64,000 nucleotides of DNA, from positions 1-64,000 of the forward strand of contig CAYVQF010000026.1 of assembly GCA_964454015.1 (NCBI GenBank), given 5' to 3'. Position numbers and translations under genes: made by a program. Below are positions 15,785 to 24,238 of this stretch, one piece after another (the stretch's first letter is position 1; each line of letters starts with the position of its first letter). Origin of the DNA: CAYVQF01 sp964454015. Lineage in GTDB: Bacteria; Myxococcota_A; Bradymonadia; UBA4248. The notes below the pieces were generated by a model, which saw nothing but the letters and a program-made list of their open reading frames with translations, did not search any database and was not told the origin of the DNA.

Positions 15785-17322
15785 GCGTTGCGTGCCTCTT
15801 GGTGGCCCTCAGTGGCTTCATCGCCTTGTCCTATGAGATCCTGTGGTTCAGGGTCTTCTCTTTTGCATCGGGTGGTGCGGCGCCGGCCTTTGCGACCATG
15901 CTGGGGGCCTACCTCTTGGGCATCGCGCTGGGGGCGCGGGTGGCTGGGCGGGTGTGTCGCGGCGATCGCACCTGCGATCCGGGGCAGCTTCGTCTGGTGG
16001 CCTTCTTCGTGTTGGCGGGGAACCTGGCTGGTTTTGCGTCGGTGCCGCTGTGTGCCTTCTTTTTTGCGCAGCTTGCCGGGGCGTGGATCCCCTTGGCCAT
16101 CGTGGTCTTGGTGGCGGGCTTGTTGGGGGCCCAGTTTCCGCTCATCGCCCACTATGGCGTGGCGGCCGACCATCTGGCTGGGGCGCGCATCTCCTATCTT
16201 TATGTGTGCAACATCGCCGGCTCGGTCTCGGGTTCGCTGCTGACGGGCTTCGTGTTGATGGATCATCTGAGTCTGGCGACCATTGCCATGCTGCTGACCA
16301 TGCTGGGGGTGTTGACGGCGGCGGGGATGCTGGCCTTTTTGGGGGCTCAGCCAGCGGGGCGCCGGGCGCTGGTGGTGGTGGGTGGCTTGGCGGTGGTGGC
16401 GGTGCTTTGGCTGTCGACGCCGCTGCTCTTCGCGGGGCTCTTCGAGCGGCTGCAGTACCGGCAGGACTACGCAGGGCAGCGTTTCAAGCATGTCATCGAA
16501 ACCAAGAGCGGGGTGATCACGGTCACGCAAGACGACGAGGTCTTTGGCGGCGGGGTCTACGACGGGGTCTTCAACCTGGACTTGGTGCACGATCGCAATG
16601 GTCTGATCCGGCCGTTGAGCTTGGGTCTGGTGCACCCCGCGCCGAAGCGGGTGTTGCTCATCGGTCTGGCCTCGGGATCGTGGACGGCGGTGGTGGCCAA
16701 CCACCCGGGGGTCGAGTCGGTGACGGTGGTGGAGATCAACCCGGGCTACTTGGAGCTGATTCGCCTCTACCCGGAGCACGCGCACCTGCTGGAGGACCCC
16801 AAGGTCGAGATCATCATCGACGACGGGCGGCGCTGGCTCAATCGCAACCCGGGGCGGCACTTCGACGCCATCATCTCCAACACGACTTGGCACTGGCGGG
16901 ACCAGATTTCGAACCTCCTCTCCCTGGAGTTTCACCAGCTCATCGCCGACCACTTGGCACCCGATGGGGTCTTTCTCTTCAACACCACTTCATCGGAGCG
17001 CGCCATGCGCACGGCGCTGGAGGTCTTTCCCCACGGCCTGCGCATTCGCAACAACTTGTGGGTGTCGAAGGCTCCCATCGTTCTCGACGCGGCGCGCTGG
17101 GAGCAGCAATTGCGCACTTACGAGGTCTACGATCACGCCCTATTCAATCTCGAGGATCCACGCCATGTTGAACGCATGCGCGAGATCCTCGGACTGGTGG
17201 ATACGCTGGCGTTGGCAGCGCCCGACCCCGATGGCTTGGAAGCGGGTGCGTCGGTGCGGGCGCGGACGCAGCACTTGCGTCCCATCACGGACGACAACAT
17301 GGGGCACGAGTGGCGCCGTTGA
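15775..17322 (+). CDS. Membrane protein with C-terminal spermidine-synthase-like (SAM-binding) domain
   Basis: 515 residues. The start at 15775 has GGAGGG 8 nt upstream. The first 230 residues hold about six to seven helices beginning with another ALSYEILWFRVFSF block, an internal repeat of the first gene's N-terminus. The C-terminal 270 residues are a Rossmann methyltransferase-like domain: VLLIGLASGSWTAVV (glycine loop), VTVVEINPGYLEL (acidic ribose contact), IIIDDGRRWL and FDAIISNTTWHW. Family knowledge: such fusions are annotated as spermidine synthases but substrate and direction (possibly lipid or polyamine related) are unproven. It overlaps the previous gene by 10 bp, so the two products probably form one assembly. 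Confidence 0.8.
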   Translation: MRLGVACLLVALSGFIALSYEILWFRVFSFASGGAAPAFATMLGAYLLGIALGARVAGRVCRGDRTCDPGQLRLVAFFVLAGNLAGFASVPLCAFFFAQLAGAWIPLAIVVLVAGLLGAQFPLIAHYGVAADHLAGARISYLYVCNIAGSVSGSLLTGFVLMDHLSLATIAMLLTMLGVLTAAGMLAFLGAQPAGRRALVVVGGLAVVAVLWLSTPLLFAGLFERLQYRQDYAGQRFKHVIETKSGVITVTQDDEVFGGGVYDGVFNLDLVHDRNGLIRPLSLGLVHPAPKRVLLIGLASGSWTAVVANHPGVESVTVVEINPGYLELIRLYPEHAHLLEDPKVEIIIDDGRRWLNRNPGRHFDAIISNTTWHWRDQISNLLSLEFHQLIADHLAPDGVFLFNTTSSERAMRTALEVFPHGLRIRNNLWVSKAPIVLDAARWEQQLRTYEVYDHALFNLEDPRHVERMREILGLVDTLALAAPDPDGLEAGASVRARTQHLRPITDDNMGHEWRR

Positions 17323-17416
17323 TGGCGGCACGGGCTAGGCCCCTTTGGGCTGCGTTGTTTGGCCATGGCGGCCGTGGCGGTGAGGTTGTTTTGCCGCGTT
17401 TGGGGAGGTAGGGCAG

Positions 17417-18106
17417 ATGTGTTTTTCGGCGACAGGATCCTTCATCATGGGAGGTGGTCTCATCGCCGCAGGCGTGGTGAGCACTCGGCTGGCGTTGACG
17501 CGTCGCCGTTCTTATCTCGCGCTGGCGGTCTTGCCGCTGTTGTTTGGGGTGCAGCAGTTGGCCGAAGGGGTGGTGTGGCTGCGGCTGTTGGAAGGTGATG
17601 TGGCAGGGGCTCGGCCGTCGGCGCTGGCCTTCATGTTCTTCTCCCATTTTTTTTGGTTGTTCTGGGTGCCCCTGGGGGTGGCAATGAGCGAGCGAGTGGC
17701 TTGGCGGCGGCGTTTGTTTTGGGGGGTGACGGCGGCGGGCTTTTTGTTTGGCGCGGGGATGTGGGTGCCCTTGGTTTTGGATCCTGGCTTGCCGCGGGCG
17801 GAGATCGTCCAGTCGTCGATTTTTTACGGGGTGGATTTGATCTATGACGGGGTGATGCCGCGGGATCTCTCCCACGCGCTCTATGCGTTTTTCACGCTCT
17901 TTGCGCTGTTGGCGGCGTCGGATCGGCGGCTGGTGGTGCTGGGGGGGCTGATGGCGGTGTCGGCGGCGGGGACCTTGGTGTTCTTCCTCTATGCCTTTGC
18001 ATCGGTGTGGTGCTTTTTTGCCGCCTTCTTGTCGCTCTACGTGATTGATGTGGTGCGACAAGGGGCAGGGCACGCCCCCCGGCCCGTGGTTGCAAAGGCC
18101 GCCTAA
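17417..18106 (+). CDS. DUF6629-type integral membrane protein
   Basis: 229 residues with about seven predicted membrane helices and the hallmark N-terminus MCFSATGSFIMGGGLIAAGV. LFGVQQLAEGVVW and FFSHFFWLFWVPLGVAM are further conserved blocks. Function of the family is unknown. Ribosome site GGAGG is a little far from ATG. The stop codon overlaps that of the convergent Hsp70-like gene (CTAA, stops sharing bases 18104-18105). Confidence 0.8.
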   Translation: MCFSATGSFIMGGGLIAAGVVSTRLALTRRRSYLALAVLPLLFGVQQLAEGVVWLRLLEGDVAGARPSALAFMFFSHFFWLFWVPLGVAMSERVAWRRRLFWGVTAAGFLFGAGMWVPLVLDPGLPRAEIVQSSIFYGVDLIYDGVMPRDLSHALYAFFTLFALLAASDRRLVVLGGLMAVSAAGTLVFFLYAFASVWCFFAAFLSLYVIDVVRQGAGHAPRPVVAKAA

Positions 18107-19647
18107 GGGGTGCCGAGGTTGAAGGTGTGGCGGTAGCCGGCGCTGCGGTTTTCGATGGTGACGGAGACGGCGCCGTCGGTGTCGTAGCGGTAGGTTTCGA
18201 CGATTTCTTGGGGGCTGAGGCCGTCGAGGCGCTGGGGTGGGTGTTTGGCGAGGTCTTTGACTTCGGCCAGGGCGGGATCGTAGGGGAAGTGGACCTCGCG
18301 CCAGGGCATGATGTCGCCCGTGGGTTGGCCGTCGGGGCCGAGGGTCCCGCACTCCATGAAGCGCAGATGTCCGAGATCGTGGGCGGGGTGATAGACGCGC
18401 TCGACGACGAGGGGGGCGTCGTTTTCGGGGCGGGTGCCCTTCTCGAGGATGATGTCGAAGATTTTGTCAGCGCCGGCTTCGGCCTCGCGCCAGACGCCGA
18501 TGTGGCGGGTGGTGGCTTCGCGGACGAGGATGCCCGCTTGATCGTCGCCAGCGATGGCCAGGCCGACGGCAGTGGCGGCGTGGGGTTGGGGGGCGAGCTG
18601 GATTTTGCGTTTGAATTGGTTGCGGAGTTCTTTGCCGACCAGGGGGAAGAGGACGCCGCCGCCGACGAGGTAGAGGCCGCCGAGCTCGCGCGGGTTGAGG
18701 GGGTCGATGCCGTGGCTTTCGAGGGCCGCGAAGACGCTGTGAATGAGCTCTAGGCTTTGTTCGACCAGGGGGAGGCAGCGCTCGTAGAGGTCGTTGACGT
18801 CGAGGACTGCTGGGGTGGTGTCGGGGATGACGCGGCTGAGATCGACCATGAGCTTGCGGGAGGTGGGTCGCAGGGATTCTTTGGCTTCGCGGCAGCTCTC
18901 GAGGAGGCGTTCTTGGAGGCTGCGGTTTTCGGGGAGGGGCAGCCCGAGGGCTTCCATGGCCAGGTCGAGGATGGCGGCATCGAAATCATCACCGCCGAGG
19001 CGGGCGATGCCTTCGGAGACGAGTAGCTCGAAGGAACGTCCTTCGAGGGAGACGGCGGTGGTGTCGAAGGTGCCGCCGCCGAGATCGTAGACGACGACGT
19101 AGCGTTTGGGGCTGCGGTCGCTGATGGCGGTGCGGTTTTGGTAGGCGAACTCGATGGCGGCGGCGGTGGGCTCGTTGAGCATGCGCTCGGTTTTGAAGCC
19201 GGCGCGTTTGAAGGCTTCGAGGGTGAGATAACGCTGGCGGCTGTTGGCGTTGGCCGGGACGGAGATGTCGGCGGTGAGCTTGGCGCGCTTGTTGAGTTCG
19301 AGGTTGCTGCGATGGAGGACCATTTTCTTGACGTAGGTCAAGAACGCCGTCAGCAGCTCGATGGCGGTGATCTCGAAGGGCGCGAGCTCGGGCACGAGGG
19401 CGTCGACTTCGAGGGCGCTGATGACGCGCTTGATGGAGCGCAGGACGATTTGGACTTGACTGCTATCGTCCTCGATGGCGGCGACGGCGTCCCAGCCGAA
19501 GCGGAGCTGTTGGTTCTGCAAGACGGCAATGCTGGGGAGATACTCGCGGTACTCTCCGTTGACGTCAAAGGACGCGACGGCATAGCGGCCGTCCATGGCG
19601 GCGGCGACGATGGTGCGCGTGGTGCCGAAATCTACTCCCAACCTCAT
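18103..19647 (-). CDS. Hsp70/DnaK-like ATPase with a short C-terminal domain
   Basis: 514 residues from the ATG at 19647, chosen because GGAGGA precedes it and the domain starts there; upstream sequence in frame is not protein-like. The actin-like ATPase fold is complete: MRLGVDFGTTRTIVAAA (phosphate 1), NEPTAAAIEFA, VVYDLGGGTFDTTAV (phosphate 2) and GLYLVGGGVLFPLV (adenosine). Only about 120 residues follow the ATPase, far less than the DnaK substrate and lid domains, and they contain none of the usual EEVD or lid features. So this is a divergent Hsp70 homologue, perhaps with a dedicated client. No DnaJ or GrpE gene is nearby. Confidence 0.85.
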   Translation of the reverse strand: MRLGVDFGTTRTIVAAAMDGRYAVASFDVNGEYREYLPSIAVLQNQQLRFGWDAVAAIEDDSSQVQIVLRSIKRVISALEVDALVPELAPFEITAIELLTAFLTYVKKMVLHRSNLELNKRAKLTADISVPANANSRQRYLTLEAFKRAGFKTERMLNEPTAAAIEFAYQNRTAISDRSPKRYVVVYDLGGGTFDTTAVSLEGRSFELLVSEGIARLGGDDFDAAILDLAMEALGLPLPENRSLQERLLESCREAKESLRPTSRKLMVDLSRVIPDTTPAVLDVNDLYERCLPLVEQSLELIHSVFAALESHGIDPLNPRELGGLYLVGGGVLFPLVGKELRNQFKRKIQLAPQPHAATAVGLAIAGDDQAGILVREATTRHIGVWREAEAGADKIFDIILEKGTRPENDAPLVVERVYHPAHDLGHLRFMECGTLGPDGQPTGDIMPWREVHFPYDPALAEVKDLAKHPPQRLDGLSPQEIVETYRYDTDGAVSVTIENRSAGYRHTFNLGTP

Positions 19648-19999
19648 GCTTCCTCCCAAGGCATTGGCCTGATGACCGCGGCGAGAGGCGCGGTGATGCG
19701 GGCCAAGTGAGTCCCGAGGGCGGTGCGCTGGCTTGCAGCGCGGGTCGCACGCGGGATCCGATTGCAGCTTCAGGCTGCAAGAAGAAAAGACCCCCGTTTT
19801 GTGGTGGTCAGGGGTCGACCGCGGTCCTTGTAACACTTCGATGGTCAATGCGCACCTGGCCAGCGCGTGGCGTCTGGGATGATGTCGTTGCCGATGGGGG
19901 GTGGCGGATTTGGCCGAGATCGGCTGCAAAAATTTCTCGCTCCGGGTATGGTGCGCCGGGGTGAGGTTGTGAATGGTTCCACTGAAAGGAGCAGAGGAC
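19648..19999. other. Intergenic region between divergent Hsp70-like and ADP-ribosylglycohydrolase genes
   Basis: 352 bp without a gene. It holds two hairpins: TTGCAGC-TTCAG-GCTGCAA (19762-19780) and GACCCC...GGGGTC (about 19789-19816). Promoters for both directions are expected here, but I see no convincing -35/-10 pair. Confidence 0.5.
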
Positions 20000-20917
20000 A
20001 TGGGAGACGAAGAACGGGTTCGGCGCGCTTGGCATAGCTTGGAAGCCCTCGCCGTGGGAGATGGCTTTGGCGAGTGCTTTTTCAGCGAACCGAGTCGTCA
20101 CCGTCGCTGGTTGAGTCATCGTGAGTTGCCGCCGGGGCCTTGGCGCGTGACCGATGACACCGTGATGGCCCTGTCAGTGTTGGAGACGCTCATCGCCGTT
20201 GGCCACGTGGATCCAGATGCGCTGGCCAAGCGTTTTGCCGATCGTTATCGCTTGGAGCCACAACGCGGCTATGGCCGTATGGCGCATGAGATTTTGCGGC
20301 GTATAGGGCGAGGCGAGCGCTGGCAGGAGGTCAGCGCGAGTGTCTTCGACGGGATGGGCTCCATGGGCAATGGGGCGGCCATGCGGGTGGCACCTCTTGG
20401 GGCCTTTTTTTGCGACGATTACGCGCGGGTGGTGCAGGAGGCGCAGACCTCAGCCGTGGTGACCCACTGTCATCCCGAGGGTCAGGCCGGTGCGGTCGCC
20501 GTGGCCATGGGGGCGGCGTGGGTGGGGAGGGGTGAAAAGCACGCGCCAGACCTTTTTGCGGCGGTTTTGGAGCATACGCCGCGGGGTGCGACCTGGGACG
20601 GGATCTTCCGCGCGGCGCAGTTGGGGCTCGACGAGAGCATCGAGGCGGCGGTGGCGGCGGTGGGCAATGGGTCTCGGGTGTTGGCGGAGGACACGGTGCC
20701 CTTTACCTTGTGGTGTGTGGCGCGCCACCTGGGCGATTTCGAGGCGGCCATGTGGACGACCGTAGCCGGTCGTGGCGACCGCGACACGACCTGTGCCATC
20801 GTTGCGGGGATCTTGGGTGCAGATCCGGCGTGTGAGATTCCAGCGTCGTGGTTGGAGGCTTGCCCCGAGGCGCGAGAAGTGGGGCAAGAGCCGGAAGCGC
20901 AAGAATCGCTGGACTGA
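20000..20917 (+). CDS. ADP-ribosylglycohydrolase family protein
   Basis: 305 residues, a normal length for the DraG/ARH family. Metal-binding and catalytic blocks are present: AVGDGFGECFF near the N-terminus, VTDDTVMAL (the TDDT motif), GSMGNGAAMRVAPLG, the HCHPEGQAGA block and GDRDTTCAIVAGIL, which carries the C-terminal Asp/Asp-Thr-Thr metal ligands. Members remove ADP-ribose from arginine or other acceptors, or act on related nucleosides. The start is set by AGAGGA before ATG 20000. It is cytoplasmic. It is followed 67 bp later by meaB and may be co-transcribed. Confidence 0.9.
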   Translation: MGDEERVRRAWHSLEALAVGDGFGECFFSEPSRHRRWLSHRELPPGPWRVTDDTVMALSVLETLIAVGHVDPDALAKRFADRYRLEPQRGYGRMAHEILRRIGRGERWQEVSASVFDGMGSMGNGAAMRVAPLGAFFCDDYARVVQEAQTSAVVTHCHPEGQAGAVAVAMGAAWVGRGEKHAPDLFAAVLEHTPRGATWDGIFRAAQLGLDESIEAAVAAVGNGSRVLAEDTVPFTLWCVARHLGDFEAAMWTTVAGRGDRDTTCAIVAGILGADPACEIPASWLEACPEAREVGQEPEAQESLD

Positions 20918-20984
20918 GTTGCTCTGGCGGGGGTGGTTCCCAGAGTGGCCAAGGCTGAAGGCGTTGTGTGAGGGAGTGGCGCAG

Positions 20985-22019
20985 ATGGCAGGGCGTGGGC
21001 GAGGGGTGCTGAGCTTGGAGGCGTACGAGGCGGGTGTGCGGGCTGGGGAGCGCGGGGTGATGGGGCGTGCCATCACCTTGTTGGAGTCGACTCGGGCGGA
21101 GCACGAGGTCTTGGCGCAGGCGTTGTTGCAGCGCCTGATGCCAGCGACGGGTGGGGCGCTGCGGGTGGGAATCACCGGTGTGCCTGGTGCTGGCAAGAGC
21201 ACGTTCATCGAGGCTTTGGGGACGATGCTCACTGGCCAGGGGCATCGGGTGGCGGTGCTGGCGGTGGATCCATCGTCGGCGCGCAGCGGTGGCAGCATTT
21301 TGGGTGACAAGACGCGGATGGCGCGGCTCAGTGTCGATCCGCGGGCCTTCATCAGGCCCTCGCCGTCGTCGTGCACCTTGGGTGGCGTGGCGACTAAGAC
21401 CCGGGAGACGATGCTGTTGTGTGAGGCGGCCGGCTATGACGTGGTGCTGGTGGAGACCGTGGGGGTGGGGCAGTCGGAGACCATGGTCGCCGGGATGACC
21501 GATGTCTTTTTGATGTTGATGCTGACGGGGGCCGGCGACGAGCTGCAGGGGATCAAGCGGGGGGTGATGGAGATGGCCGACATCGCGGTGATCAACAAGG
21601 CGGATGGGGACAACGTGGTGCCGGCGCAGGCGGCGGCGCAGCAGGTCGCTGGGGCCCTGCGGATGTTGCACGGCAGCGGGTCGGCGTGGGAGGTGCCCGT
21701 ATTGACCTGTTCTTCGCTGAGCGGCGAGGGGGTCGCGGCGGTCTGGAGCATGGTGCAGCATTATCGTGAAGTGCATCAGGCCAATGGCGCGTGGGCGGCG
21801 CGGCGGCGGGCCCAGGACCGACGCTGGATGTGGGATTTGGTGGAGGAGGGCTTGCGGCGCGAGTTGCATGCGCGCCCGGCGGCGGCGGCGGCCGCCGCCG
21901 CGGCGGAGGTGGCAGTGACGGAAGGTCGCGAGCCGGCGCCTTTGGCGGCGGCGCGGGTCCTGCGCGCTTTCAAAGAGGCGTTGGTTGCTGGCGCGATGGG
22001 TGGAGGAGATGAGGGATGA
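20985..22019 (+). CDS. meaB: MeaB/ArgK-type G3E GTPase, methylmalonyl-CoA mutase chaperone
   Basis: 344 residues. GTPase motifs: GITGVPGAGKST (P-loop, about residues 62-73), LAVDPSSARSGGSILGDKTRM (switch I with the characteristic Ser-rich stretch), VETVGVGQSE (G3), INKAD (G4). Family members load and protect the B12 cofactor of methylmalonyl-CoA mutase. No mutase gene is in this window, but the carboxyltransferase cluster at 50.6 kb would provide the same CoA-ester pathway. A GCC/GCG-rich Ala run (about 298-307) is a low-complexity insert near the C-terminus. The start at 20985 follows GAGGGAG at 9 nt. The stop overlaps the next ATG (ATGA). Confidence 0.9.
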   Translation: MAGRGRGVLSLEAYEAGVRAGERGVMGRAITLLESTRAEHEVLAQALLQRLMPATGGALRVGITGVPGAGKSTFIEALGTMLTGQGHRVAVLAVDPSSARSGGSILGDKTRMARLSVDPRAFIRPSPSSCTLGGVATKTRETMLLCEAAGYDVVLVETVGVGQSETMVAGMTDVFLMLMLTGAGDELQGIKRGVMEMADIAVINKADGDNVVPAQAAAQQVAGALRMLHGSGSAWEVPVLTCSSLSGEGVAAVWSMVQHYREVHQANGAWAARRRAQDRRWMWDLVEEGLRRELHARPAAAAAAAAAEVAVTEGREPAPLAAARVLRAFKEALVAGAMGGGDEG

Positions 22020-22546
22020 TGGACGACGACAAGGAGCGCAAATCCTGGCGTGAGATCGACCAGGCCAAGGATCGCTCCAAGCACCGCAGCGAGCGCCCGG
22101 AGACGAAGGGCGGCAAAGACTTGAGCACGACGCACGCTTATCGCGCGTTCAAGCGCAAAGCGGAGCAAGTTTTCAGTGGCCAGGAGGCCTTGCCCGAGGC
22201 GTGGGCGAAGAAGTTGGGGCCATCCAAAGGCCCCAGCCTCAAGGCGCGCCAGAGCGCCTTGAAGACCCTCATGGTGACGCCTACGGCTGAGCTGGCGGCG
22301 GCGCTGCAGTCTTTCGAGGCGGAGCATGGTTTTCCGCGGAGCGAGGAGGCGCTAGGGCGCCTCCTCGAGCTCAAGGCGACGGCGGACCTCGTGCGGGTGC
22401 TCGACGCCATCGTCGAGGAGGCCGAGGCTGCCAACGTGGCCCATCCCGGCCGATTGATCACGCGCTTGCAGACGCTGCGGCTCATGCACGAGAGCCCCAA
22501 GATGCAGGCACGGATCGATGCCTGTGTCGCGGCTTTGCGGCGTTGA
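22016..22546 (+). CDS. Hypothetical helical protein downstream of meaB
   Basis: 176 residues, translationally coupled to meaB by an ATGA overlap. The first 40 residues are very hydrophilic and basic/acidic (DDDKERKSWREIDQAKDRSK), the rest is predicted helical with regular Leu/Ala spacing (LLELKATADLVRVLDAIVEE, RLITRLQTLRLMHESPK). It resembles no family I can name. No signal peptide or membrane helix. Because coupling with MeaB is tight, a role with mutase assembly is possible but only inferred. Confidence 0.75.
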   Translation: MMDDDKERKSWREIDQAKDRSKHRSERPETKGGKDLSTTHAYRAFKRKAEQVFSGQEALPEAWAKKLGPSKGPSLKARQSALKTLMVTPTAELAAALQSFEAEHGFPRSEEALGRLLELKATADLVRVLDAIVEEAEAANVAHPGRLITRLQTLRLMHESPKMQARIDACVAALRR

Positions 22547-22764
22547 TGGCGGCGCTCGACCGCCTGGTGGGCTGAGGCTGCTTGGGGAGGGACAGCGCGC
22601 CACTGGGTGAGGAGAAGATGTGCAGGGGAGGAGGCGCCCTGAAGGCTGCCCACGCGGGTTTGCGCCAGATGGGTGGGCAAGGCTAGACTAGGCGAGTTCA
22701 CCTGAAGGCGCCCGGGCGGCGTCGGGGTATTGGGTTCTTGGTTTTCCACGCAAGGGTAGAGCGC

Positions 22765-24174
22765 ATGCGCACTTCAAGCTTCTCGCCTCGCCGTTTCTTC
22801 TTTCTCCTCATCGCTGTCATGCTGGCGTTCTGTGCTTGTGGTGGTGGCGATGATGCCGCCACTGAGGGCGATAAGTCCGAGAGCCCGAAGGGCCCGAAAG
22901 ACAGCCGCATGACCCTGTGGCCGCCGACGTTGCCGAGCCCGGCGGAGGGAGAGATCGTGCTGGGCGCGGCGGGCCAAGTGCGGTACACGCCGGTGTATAA
23001 GGATCCCGTGCTGGAGTCGCTGCGTGCCGAGAACGAAGCGGTGCGTCGCGCTGCGGCAGCGGCGGGTGCAGAGGTGCGCAAGCGCCAACAAGAGATGGCT
23101 GCTGCGACCAAGGCGGCGCGGCGTGAGTTGGTGGCCTCTCTGGCGCCGGGCGAGTACCCGGCCTCGCCGGAGCAGTTCACGCGCTTGCCCCACCAGCCGC
23201 CGACAGCCCAGTACTTGAGCGGCACGTGCTGGGCCTTTGCGGCGGTTTCTTTGCTGGAATCTGAGGCGATGCGGCTCAAAGGGGTCGACGTGAAGCTCTC
23301 GGAGATCTACCCGGTCTATTATGAGTATTTGGCCAAAGCCGAGGGCTATATCGCCGAACGGGGTGAGCTTCACTGGGGTGAAGGCTCGCAAGACAACGCG
23401 GTCTTTCGCGCCATCGCGGCTTTTGGTTTGGTGCCAGAGTCGGCCTACAGTGGCAGCCGTCGCTTCGATCAACGACACAATCACGGCCTTCTTTTCGAAG
23501 ACCTGACGTCCATTCTCCAGCTCGCCAAGCGCGACGACATGCGCGACCCCAACTTCCACCTCGATCTCGTGCGGGTGGTCCTCAACCGCCACTTGGGCGC
23601 CCCGCCTGAGACCTTCGCCTGGGGCGACGTGACCTATACGCCACAGGCCTTCATGAGCGAGGTGCTCGGCATCGATCCCAGCGCTTACGTGGACTTCATC
23701 TCGACGGCGGCCCAGCCCTTTTACAAGAAGGGGGTCTACGACGTGCCAGACAACTGGTGGCGCGACGCCAATTACCACAACTTGCCGCTCGATGAGTTCA
23801 TGGGTGCTTTCAAGCGGGCCATCGAGCGCGGTTTCACCGTCACCATCGCGATTGATACCTCGGAGCCGGGCCGTGACGCCGAGAACGACGTCATGTTCAT
23901 TCCCGACTTCGATATCCCGCCCAACCGTATCGATCAGGTGGCGCGCGAGATGCGGTTGGCCAATGGCAGCACCACGGACGATCACGGGGTGCACGTGGTG
24001 GGGACGACCCATCACCAAGGGCACATGTGGTATTTGGCCAAAGACTCGGGACGTTCGGCGCGTCGGGGCAGGCACGCCGGTTACTACTTCATCCGCGAGG
24101 ACTACCTGCGGCTGAAGATGCTGGCCTTTTCGGTGCACCGCGACGCTGTGCCCGAGTTTCTGACCCATTTCTGA
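22765..24174 (+). CDS. Bleomycin-hydrolase/aminopeptidase C-type (C1B) protease lipoprotein with Asn-to-Asp change
   Basis: 469 residues. The signal peptide ends with a lipobox-like FCAC. An Ala/Arg-rich helix precedes the papain-like fold. Catalytic Cys is in SGTCWAFAAVSLLESEAMR, catalytic His in TDDHGVHVVGTTHH; the third block reads WYLAKDSGRSAR where the family has KNSWG, so the catalytic Asn position is Asp. The closing GYYFIREDYLRLKMLAFSVH and HRDAVPEF are typical for C1B members. Unlike cytoplasmic PepC this one is exported and membrane anchored. It may be active with altered geometry or inactive. This is the second C1-family lipoprotein in the window, but the two are not close relatives. 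Confidence 0.85.
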   Translation: MRTSSFSPRRFFFLLIAVMLAFCACGGGDDAATEGDKSESPKGPKDSRMTLWPPTLPSPAEGEIVLGAAGQVRYTPVYKDPVLESLRAENEAVRRAAAAAGAEVRKRQQEMAAATKAARRELVASLAPGEYPASPEQFTRLPHQPPTAQYLSGTCWAFAAVSLLESEAMRLKGVDVKLSEIYPVYYEYLAKAEGYIAERGELHWGEGSQDNAVFRAIAAFGLVPESAYSGSRRFDQRHNHGLLFEDLTSILQLAKRDDMRDPNFHLDLVRVVLNRHLGAPPETFAWGDVTYTPQAFMSEVLGIDPSAYVDFISTAAQPFYKKGVYDVPDNWWRDANYHNLPLDEFMGAFKRAIERGFTVTIAIDTSEPGRDAENDVMFIPDFDIPPNRIDQVAREMRLANGSTTDDHGVHVVGTTHHQGHMWYLAKDSGRSARRGRHAGYYFIREDYLRLKMLAFSVHRDAVPEFLTHF

Positions 24175-24238
24175 TGTTGGCGCGTCTCAGCCGCAGCCAC
24201 AACGTCGGCCCAGCCAAGGTCGCTGCGCAGGATCTGTC

